A stretch of 12,072 nt of DNA from Baffinella frigidus. Taxonomy: Eukaryota > Cryptophyceae > Cryptomonadales > Baffinellaceae. The stretch's first letter is position 1, and every line of letters starts with the position of its first letter. Below the pieces are notes generated by a model. The model had not been told where the DNA came from. It did not search any database and saw only the letters and a program-made list of their open reading frames with translations. The translations under genes were made by a program, and so were the position numbers. The stretch spans positions 150,570 through 162,641 of the forward strand of contig MU646515.1 of assembly GCA_026770585.1 (NCBI GenBank). The letters run 5' to 3'. Positions 6,939 through 12,072 of this stretch are shown one piece after another.

Positions 6939-7160
6939 CCCAAACCCTACACCCCAACCCCTAAACCCTAAACCCTAAACCCTAAACCCGAAACCCTAAC
7001 CCCTAAACCCCAAACCCTAAACCCTAAACCCTAAACCCTAAACCCTCCACCCTCCAACCCAAACCCTAAACCCTAAACCCTCCACCCTCAACCCCAACCC
7101 CAACCCTAAACCCTAAACCCTAAACCCTAAACCCTAAACCCCAACCCCCAAACCCCAAAC
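6939..7160 (-). repeat. Telomere-like array in opposite orientation (CCCTAAA on plus strand)
   Basis: About 220 bp of CCCTAAA heptamers with CCCCAAA, CCCTCCA and CCCCAAC variants. Its strand polarity is opposite to all the other telomere-like blocks in the window. It starts about 14 bases right of the transposon's right TIR and ends near ACCCCAAACAAGGTGTTGAC. Confidence 0.95.
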
Positions 7161-7340
7161 AAGGTGTTGACGAATGACCGCACCCTTGTCACCTTCTTGA
7201 TGCCTGACACAGTTATTCTGCCCTGAGAGGTGCGTGTCTAGGCTCTAAGGACACTTAGGCTAAGGGATTCCAACTCATGTGGGTATCTACACGCTAAGGA
7301 CACCTGTTATCGTGCCCTGAGGGGTGGGTATCTACAGGGA
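7161..7340. other. Non-coding interval with a diverged internal repeat
   Basis: No gene is seen. A segment near 7212-7242 (TTATTCTGCCCTGAGAGGTG) recurs in diverged form near 7308-7335 (TTATCGTGCCCTGAGGGGTG). GGGTATCTACA and CTAAGGACAC each also occur twice. Confidence 0.55.
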
Positions 7341-7342
7341 TA

Positions 7343-7443
7343 CCTCGCTCAGAAGAAATCGCCCCCCCCTAGGACCCTACAGTAGGCCTATGCCTAGGGC
7401 CCTATGGTGGTCCTAGGGGGGGGACAGTTTCTTTTGAGCGAGG
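7343..7443. mobile_element. MITE, 101 bp, CCTCGCTC ends, TA flanks
   Basis: The left end CCTCGCTCAGAAGAAATCGC and the reverse complement of the right end, CCTCGCTCAAAAGAAACTGT, match closely. The pairing continues through the C/G-runs and TAGGACC, so most of the element can fold back. TA lies on both sides (7341-7342, 7444-7445). A second copy is at 9213-9317. It is too short to encode anything. Confidence 0.85.
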
Positions 7444-7501
7444 TACGCGCACCCCCCTAGGACCACCATAGGGCCCTAGACATAGGCCTACTGTAGGGTC
7501 C
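7372..7501. repeat. Hairpin with 49-bp arms, one mismatch
   Basis: Bases 7372-7420 (starting GGACCCTACAGTAGGCCTAT) and 7453-7501 are reverse complements over 49 bp, with one C/T difference by my reading, and are separated by 32 bases. The left arm is the interior of the MITE at 7343-7443. The right arm is a detached inverted copy of that interior, lying just outside the MITE's right end and lacking its terminus. Transcription would give a long, nearly perfect RNA hairpin. Confidence 0.9.
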
Positions 7502-7571
7502 CGGCTTACCCCAACAAAGGACCTGAATGACGTAAGGTCACACGATAGAAGGTCACGCACGTAAACTGAGA

Positions 7572-7664
7572 TGTGGACCTTAATTATTCAAGGTCCGCAC
7601 ACCACACCTGTTTCTGCGGACCTTGCAATTTAAGGTCCGCACCCAGCTGTTTTGCGGACCTTAA
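7572..7664. repeat. Foldback module cluster 1 (AAGGTCCGCA / TGCGGACCTT)
   Basis: Perfect 10-bp inverted pairs occur at 7590-7599 with 7615-7624 and at 7632-7641 with 7653-7662. An upstream TGTGGACCTT (7572-7581) also faces 7590. The 37 bases at 7572-7608 recur exactly at 8425-8461. Confidence 0.85.
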
Positions 7665-7692
7665 TACAGCGAAAAAAATCTGGCTCGGCATC

Positions 7693-7779
7693 GCTTACCC
7701 CCCCCCGGAGAATGGAGCTGGCGATTTTTTGGGTCAAAAAGTGTCAACATTTCCCAGGAAAAACTGGGTTCCCGAGTGG
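7693..7779 (+). repeat. Dispersed repeat, copy 1 (GCTTACCCCCC ... GGGTTCCCGAGTGG)
   Basis: The segment starts GCTTACCCCCCCC, passes AGAATGGAGCTGGCGATTTT and an A-rich stretch, and ends GGGTTCCCGAGTGG. The same order is seen at 11291-11379 (the last 14 bases identical) and, on the minus strand, at about 11810-11897. One frame around it is open (7573-7824), but no motif is recognised. Confidence 0.7.
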
Positions 7780-8300
7780 CTCAAGTTGGAAACATTCATG
7801 TGCACAGTGTACATGTACATGTAAAACCCCCAAATAAAAAGATCCAAGATAATCGGGAACCGCCATGCAAATGACTTTTCTGCAGATAAGTTCCTGTGAC
7901 CGCCTATGTTGGGAGCTCAAAGAACCTGAAGGACCTAAAGTTGTGTCTTGAGAAAGCGTGTCGCTTCGGGACCAGAGTTCCCCGCTCCCCTGAATCCGAT
8001 GTACCAAGAAGCTCTCTCCACGCCCCCCCTCATTTTCCACGCAACCAACCTGTTCCGCCTACCTACAGTGGACAGTACTTCCTCTCTCTCTCCCTCCTTC
8101 CTCCCCCCGCCGCCGCCCCCCTCGTTGGGCCTCATAACCTGGTGACACCGCATCTCAGGCTCCACCCCTGCTCGAAAGCGCGCTGGGGGGAGTGGAGCGA
8201 GGAGGGGAGCGAGGATTCAGAGGAAGATGTTCCTCTGAATCAGAGGAAGGTTGCACGGGCCTGTCAAAGGACAGCCGAGTTGTCCACGTGTCTTGGTTGA
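7780..8300. other. Interval with a weak open frame and low-complexity tracts
   Basis: A plus-strand frame of 134 codons (7896-8300) is open, but it spans a C/T-rich tract (about 8086-8125) and an A/G-rich one (about 8185-8225). The predicted protein is Pro/Ser-rich and then acidic, with no family that I recognise, and chance explains such a frame in DNA of this composition. A perfect 12-bp-arm hairpin lies at 8214-8241 (GATTCAGAGGAA, loop GATG). The interval is bounded by the two foldback module clusters. Confidence 0.5.
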
Positions 8301-8307
8301 ATTTAAT

Positions 8308-8485
8308 TTAAGGTCCGCACACACCCATTTTTTTGAGGACCTTACTGAATTTAAGTTCCACATTCAAGGTCCACACAAATTTTCTGTGGACCTTAAAAAT
8401 CTGAGGTTCGCGCACTCCCGTTTCTGTGGACCTTAATTATTCAAGGTCCGCACACCACACCCCTCAAAATGGTGTGACCTTATGT
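8308..8485. repeat. Foldback module cluster 2
   Basis: Four or so diverged modules of the AAGGTCCGCA...GGACCTT type follow one another (for example AAGGTCCGCA at 8310-8319 facing GAGGACCTTA at 8335-8344, then AAGGTCCACA facing TGTGGACCTT). The last complete part, 8425-8461, is identical to 7572-7608 over 37 bp. The two clusters in the same orientation suggest duplication of a longer unit or independent spread of the modules. Confidence 0.8.
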
Positions 8486-8507
8486 TCGAGTGAGCCCGGT
8501 AGGAAGT

Positions 8508-8821
8508 TGAGGGTTTCAGGTTGAGGGTTCAGGGGTTTAGGGGTTTGGGGTTTGGGGTTTGGTGTTCAGGGTTTAGGGTTTAGGGTTGAGGGTTTAGAGG
8601 TTTAGGGTTTGGGGGTTTGGGGTTTGGTGTTGAGGGTTGAGGGTTGAGAGTTGAGGGGTTTAGGGGTTTGGGGTTTGGGGTTTGGTTTTCAGGGTTTAGG
8701 GTTTAGGGTTTAGGGTTTAGGGTTTAGGGTCTAGGGTCTAGGGTCTAGGGTCTAGGATCTAGGGTTTAGGGTTTAGGGTTTAGGGTTTAGGGTTTGGGGT
8801 TTAGGGTTGAGGGTTTAGGGT

Positions 8822-8860
<39 letters not shown>

Positions 8861-9028
8861 GGGTTTAGGGTTGAGGGTCCAGGGTTTAGGGTTGAGGGTT
8901 TAGCGTTTGGGGTTTAGGGTTTGGGGTTTAGGGTTTAGGGTTTAGGGTGTAGGGTTTAGGGTTTAGGGTTGAGGGTTGAGGGTTTAGGGTTCAGGGTTCA
9001 GGGTTTAGGGGTTGTGGGTTGGGGTTTG
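8508..9028 (+). repeat. Degenerate telomere-like array, G-rich on plus strand
   Basis: About 520 bp of TTTAGGG-family heptamers with homogenised local variants: a run of TTGAGGG (about 8820-8862), a run of TCTAGGG (about 8728-8765) and exact TTTAGGG runs between them. The local runs of one variant imply recent slippage or unequal exchange within the array. Confidence 0.95.
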
Positions 9029-9212
9029 ATGCCCAGAGCCAACAGGTTTCATTGATACCGCCAGCCCCATGCACCCCCCCTCACGCAGGTCAAACGAGAG
9101 AGAAAGGTGCGTTTATTACGGATCGAAACCAATGTGGCCACCATCTATTCCCTTCCGCGAAGGCTTTGTGAGAAAGGACACTGCAAATATCCACGCTAGC
9201 GGTACAGGAGTA
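9029..9212. other. Interval with no recognised feature
   Basis: I see no supported gene. A 65-codon plus-strand frame (9069-9266) runs into the MITE and is discounted. Confidence 0.5.
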
Positions 9213-9317
9213 CCTCGCTCGCAAGAAAGCCCCCCCTCCCCCCCAAAGACCACCACAGGGCAATAGGCACGGGCCTAATGTAGGGTCCTAGGTGGGGGGG
9301 CTTTCTTATGAGCGAGG
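9213..9317. mobile_element. MITE, 105 bp, second copy
   Basis: The ends CCTCGCTCGCAAGAAAGCCC and the reverse complement of the right end, CCTCGCTCATAAGAAAGCCC, agree at all but two of twenty positions. TA flanks both sides (9211-9212, 9318-9319), and GTAC is on both sides if one more base each way is counted. The interior shares CCTA, CACCA and TAGGGTCCTAGG-type pieces with 7343-7443 but is clearly diverged. It lies 27 bases left of the duplicated segment's copy B. Confidence 0.85.
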
Positions 9318-9344
9318 TACCCATGTGCCGTGAGGACCGAGTCT

Positions 9345-10310
9345 AGGAATCATGTGCACTCTACACGTCCCTGCTAGCCTCGGTCGACGAAAGCGCTGCG
9401 CGGGGTTCTCACGCGCGCGTCGCAACAGTGCCAGATTGCAGAGCACCACGGTGCCTGCACGCGCACAGCCACAAACCCTCACGGGCTGATCAAATCGACG
9501 ATTTTCGAGCTTCAATTTGAAGACAAAATGGCAACACGGACGCCGGAATCCGGCGGCCTCAAAGGGAAATACGTCACACCAGATTTGACGATTGGCTCAG
9601 GCTGTGAGGGTTTGTGGAGACAGAAGACGTCTTCATGTATTGAATCGCTCACGCCACCACGCTACTTACATTCACTCACACCACCACCATCGGTCCCGCA
9701 GACGCGAGGGCTCTCACAGCGTCGACGCCCGAGTACACAGAAGTGACATCGAGCGCTCGAGGGAAGCGAAATCGGGGATAGTCGAAGCTATGAACCGCTC
9801 CCCAAATCCCACGTGCCGCACCGCGCCTGGGCGGGGCTTGTGAGCCGGCGGGGAATCCTGCGACACATCGGGAAGCTGTTCGAAGTCGCCGTCGCCTTGC
9901 GAGAGGAGCGCGTACTCCCGCGCCGCGTCTGCGTACTCCGCAGAAATCCCCGAGAGGTCGAGGGAGCGGCTCGAGCTGCGCCTGCGCGCTTGGTCCTTGC
10001 CCGCGAGCGGCGTGACGGAGTCCGCGGCCGTGCAGTCTCGCAGGCGCTGTCGCATGCAGGCCCGCGCCTCCACGAGTCGCTGTGTTTGCTCCGCGCGTTG
10101 CTTGAGGCGCAACATTGCCAACGGGGGAAGCTGCTTGAACGGGGAGGGGAAGGAGGCAGCTTGGTTGTGCTCTCCCATCTCATCAGACGTGAGATTCAGC
10201 GAATCGAACGACCCCTGGCTTGACGGAGGCAAATGAGAGCTGACCCTGCGAGCATTCGGTGCTGTCTCGCAGGACGAGTGGCTGGAGACCTTCGCCACCG
10301 TGTTGTACAC
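9345..10310. repeat. Segmental duplication, copy B (pairs with 1-935)
   Basis: Direct copy of the segment at the window start. It contains 31 bases (9499-9529, starting CGATTTTCGAGCTTCAATTT) that are absent from copy A. Because those bases are bounded by similar TCGA sequence, a deletion in copy A is a reasonable reading. Similarity begins no later than 9345, and copy A has no visible base before that point, so the true left boundary is unknown. Confidence 0.95.
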
Positions 10311-10343
10311 GCGGACGATGCGCGTCGACTCCTTGCTGCACAT
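9714..10343 (-). CDS. Unrecognised Ser/Arg-rich protein, duplicated gene copy B
   Basis: This 209-residue protein is the paralogue of 338-1069. Residues 127-209 differ from that copy at three positions (Ala135, Ser161, Ser207). Residues 16-126 are much more diverged but stay in frame despite a compensated one-codon indel near the Ser/Arg stretch (RRRSSSRS at about 120-127). Conserved blocks are SFDSLNLTSDEMGEHN (45-60), ASFPSPFKQL, EARACMRQRLRDC and EYADAAREYALLSQGDGDFE. I see no known domain, signal peptide or transmembrane segment. The Met at 10343 has an in-frame stop 9 codons upstream, but homology to copy A starts only near residue 13, so a different start or a 5' exon remains possible. 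The stop is at 9714-9716. Confidence 0.65.
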   Translation of the reverse strand: MCSKESTRIVRVYNTVAKVSSHSSCETAPNARRVSSHLPPSSQGSFDSLNLTSDEMGEHNQAASFPSPFKQLPPLAMLRLKQRAEQTQRLVEARACMRQRLRDCTAADSVTPLAGKDQARRRSSSRSLDLSGISAEYADAAREYALLSQGDGDFEQLPDVSQDSPPAHKPRPGAVRHVGFGERFIASTIPDFASLERSMSLLCTRASTL

Positions 10344-10740
10344 TTCCTTAGCTCGTGTACAGAAGGATCAGGATTGCTGAGCTTTTATGTTCCGGAGTCC
10401 GAACAAATGTTGGTCATCGACCTGGTCATCAATGTAGGTGTAAAATGACATGGTGTCCTATTTACTACACGTTTTCGGTTTCTGTAGCCCCCATCACGAA
10501 CCACGAACGTACCGGTAATTATTAATTAACCGAAAAGATGACATGGGGTTGTCATGCTGACGGAAATTTGCGGGTCATCATGTCCTTCATTATCCACTGT
10601 TACTTCTTAAGTTAACAGAGGTTCCACTTTTGCTTTGAGACGTCCCACTCCATAGGTTCAAACCAACTAGGTGGCGTGGAGTAAAAAAAAACAAGGGGAA
10701 AACGAGGGGAAGACGTTAGATGTGGTCTTGCCTTTTTCAC
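10344..10740. other. Interval with no supported gene
   Basis: This lies upstream of the copy B gene and could hold its promoter, but I see no clear TATA-type element that I would defend. The only notable item is an AT-rich near-palindrome CGGTAATTATTAATTAACCG at about 10513-10532. Confidence 0.5.
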
Positions 10741-10879
10741 ACTTTTTCAGTTTTCCGCCGAAGGCGAGGTCCGATCAAAAATCTGAGAATATCAGTCCTG
10801 AGAGCTCTGCAAGATCTCAGGACTGATATTCTCAGATTTTCGATCGGACATCGTTTTCGCCGGGAAACTGAAAAAGAGT
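10741..10879. repeat. Long foldback element (about 62-bp arms, 13-base loop)
   Basis: The left arm 10741-10802 (starting ACTTTTTCAGTTTTCCGCCG) pairs with the right arm 10816-10879. The inner 30 bp match with a single difference, including a perfect inner stretch starting ATCTGAGAATATCAGTCCTG. The outer half has several mismatches and small indels. It resembles a MITE or a small-RNA-precursor-like hairpin. No clear target duplication is seen at its edges. The open frame 10720-10953 is a by-product of reading through it. Confidence 0.85.
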
Positions 10880-11264
10880 CAGGGGAAGTGTCCACAGTCA
10901 AGATCTGTGCAAGGGGACAACGGCTCCAATTCCAGACCTTTGGTTATGTGTAAAGTTGATTATTTCCCTGTTTTCTCTCCTCAAAAGTCAATAAGCAAGA
11001 GCTCGCCTCCTCGGGGCCACGCCTCCCATTCTGAATAATCCCTTGCCCACTCTCGACTTTTGTCTCGGTGCGCTCTTCGAGGGCGTTTCCACCAAGACAA
11101 ACGTCATCCTCGCTTCAGGGCGAGTCTGGGTTTCGGGGCAACAATCGCGGCTAGCGGCGGGGCAGGATCCCGTGCAGGTGTAAAAGATCCTTGAATGCGT
11201 TCATCATTACGAACTCGTCACGTCCCTGAAAAAAAATCGCCTCCCTTAAAGTTCCTTGGATTCG
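10880..11264. other. Interval with no recognised feature
   Basis: No convincing gene, RNA or long repeat is visible. A minus-strand frame of 77 codons (11151-11384) overlaps the dispersed repeat and shows no family motif. Confidence 0.5.
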
Positions 11265-11379
11265 TGGCTTACCCCCCCTCAGAATTTGTGGCTTACCCCC
11301 CCTCATCAGAATGGATCTGACGGATTTTCGGCCGAAAAAACGCACCCATCTTTTTGCGAAAAACAGGGTTCCCGAGTGG
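11265..11379 (+). repeat. Dispersed repeat, copy 2, with a partial tandem copy of its start
   Basis: The main copy is 11291-11379: GCTTACCCCCCCTCATCAGA, then ATGGATCTGACGGATTTT, an A-rich segment and GGGTTCCCGAGTGG at 11366-11379, identical to 7766-7779. Just before it, 11265-11285 repeats only the start (GTGGCTTACCCCCCCTCAGA), giving a truncated tandem copy. Confidence 0.7.
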
Positions 11380-11577
11380 TGCATCTCTGATTTTTTCGAC
11401 CCGGGCCACGGGAAAAGCTGTAGAAAGCTGTAGCTGAACCTCTAATGTTTTTTGCAACATTGTTTTGTGGGGTTACCTAGAAACAGCGTGCCAATTTTCA
11501 CGGATTTTGGCCTATGGGAAGTGCCGAAACGGCAAAACTATCAGAGACAGATTATGAACCCTACCGTATTTTTCCAT
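11380..11577. other. Interval with no recognised feature
   Basis: No open frame of note. AAGCTGTAG occurs twice in tandem near 11416-11434. Confidence 0.5.
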
Positions 11578-11601
11578 ATAAATGTCCCTAGGGACATTTA
11601 T
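11578..11601. repeat. 24-bp perfect palindrome
   Basis: The sequence beginning ATAAATGTCCCT is followed directly by its exact reverse complement, with the centre between 11589 and 11590. A second short palindrome, CACTATGA-C-TCATAGTG, lies at 11639-11655. Both sit beside G-runs. They may mark ends of small mobile elements, but I could not define one. Confidence 0.85.
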
Positions 11602-11668
11602 GCTTCCTGGGGGGGGGAGTCATTTTGAGAAATAATATCACTATGACTCATAGTGGGGGGGCGAAATC

Positions 11669-11736
11669 GGGAGAGAGCGAGGGAGGGAGGGACGGAGGGA
11701 GGGAGAGGGAAGGATGGAGGGAGGGAGGAAGGGAGT
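11669..11736 (+). repeat. Purine minisatellite (GGAGGGAG type)
   Basis: An almost pure A/G tract of GAGGGAGG-like units with two or three interruptions (GACGG, GATGG). It produces the Pro/Ser-rich minus-strand and Gly/Glu/Arg-rich plus-strand frames seen here (11598-11864, 11625-11885, 11641-11982), which I do not call genes. It could form triplex or G-quadruplex structure. Confidence 0.9.
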
Positions 11737-11809
11737 GCGGGATTTTGGGTAACCCCATGCACGATATGGACATTCGATGGACCCCCCCAGTGAGGATCTT
11801 TGAAGAAAT

Positions 11810-11897
11810 GGCACCGTGCGAAGCCTGTCTTTCGCCAAAACAAACGGTGCATTTTTCGGCCCAAAAAACGCCAGATTCATTCTGAGGGGGGGTAAGC
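11810..11897 (-). repeat. Dispersed repeat, copy 3 (inverted)
   Basis: Read on the minus strand from 11897, this begins GCTTACCCCCCCTCAGAATG, then ATCTGGCGTTTTTTGGGCCG, an A-rich stretch and AAAGACAGGCTTCGCACGG. The order matches copies 1 and 2, with more divergence at the far end. Confidence 0.65.
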
Positions 11898-12072
11898 TAT
11901 TTTTGGCCCAAATTTTTTCCAATTTTCCGTTGAAGGTCAATTTATGTGCAATCGTCAAGTCAATCAATCGCGTTTGTTTCAAAATCTCAATAATTAAGTC
12001 AAGTCAAGTCAAAAAAATCTCAAATTGACCTCAGGTCAAGTCAATATTTTTTTTATTGACGGAACCACCCTG
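11898..12072. other. AT-rich interval with small palindromes
   Basis: No gene is seen. AAGTC pentamers repeat near 11996-12011. TTGACCT-C-AGGTCAA lies at 12025-12039, and GTCAATA (12040-12046) pairs with TATTGAC (12054-12060) across a T-run. Confidence 0.6.

Noticed and set aside
7896-8300. 134-codon plus-strand frame
   Set aside because: It spans pyrimidine-rich and purine-rich tracts. The protein is low-complexity and there is no homologue-like motif. Kept only as a note in the interval description.
9528-9746. Plus-strand frame starting in a good ATG context in copy B
   Set aside because: Copy A lacks the ATG and the downstream frame is shifted by one base, so the frame is not conserved.
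11598-11982. Overlapping frames across the purine tract
   Set aside because: Low-complexity by-products of the GGAGGGAG minisatellite and the dispersed repeat.

Overview
This window looks like gene-poor nuclear DNA from a eukaryote, probably subtelomeric or otherwise repeat-rich. The main evidence is several long blocks of degenerate TTTAGGG repeat, the telomere type of plants, many algae and several alveolate or other protist lineages. There are no operons, no bacterial-style gene packing, and at least one plausible GT-AG intron. I cannot name the species. An alga or alveolate-like protist is my guess, and that is inference.

Layout. Bases 1-935 and 9345-10310 are two direct copies of one duplicated segment. 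Each carries a minus-strand gene for the same unrecognised Ser/Arg-rich protein (338-1069 and 9714-10343), and substitutions between the copies show that this frame is the selected one. Next to copy A are a short minus-strand fragment resembling a PiggyBac-type DDE transposase (1106-1327) and a candidate two-exon plus-strand gene with a leucine-rich-repeat-like stretch (1455-1912). Bases 1978-2335 are a block of nested perfect palindromes built on GTACGAAGCTTC, including one 46-bp perfect palindrome.

Bases 2455-9028 are dominated by telomere-like arrays. They are G-rich on the plus strand at 2455-2925, 3746-4466 and 8508-9028, and C-rich at 6939-7160. Between the converging arrays at 4466 and 6939 lies a 2.45-kb element (4471-6925). 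It has 14-bp perfect terminal inverted repeats, a flanking TA on each side, inverted CAGTTTTTA subterminal motifs, and interior 21-bp satellites in both orientations. It has no transposase gene, so it looks like a non-autonomous DNA transposon. If it is removed, a head-to-head junction of telomere-like repeats remains.

The rest is small repeats: a TA-flanked MITE family (7343-7443, 9213-9317), a 49-bp-arm hairpin made partly from that MITE, clusters of AAGGTCCGCA/TGCGGACCTT foldback modules, a three-copy dispersed repeat starting GCTTACCCCCC, a tRNA-like SINE-type sequence, and a 139-bp foldback at 10741-10879. Few sequences here can be defended as protein-coding. Most open frames are chance frames in palindromic, G-rich or low-complexity DNA.
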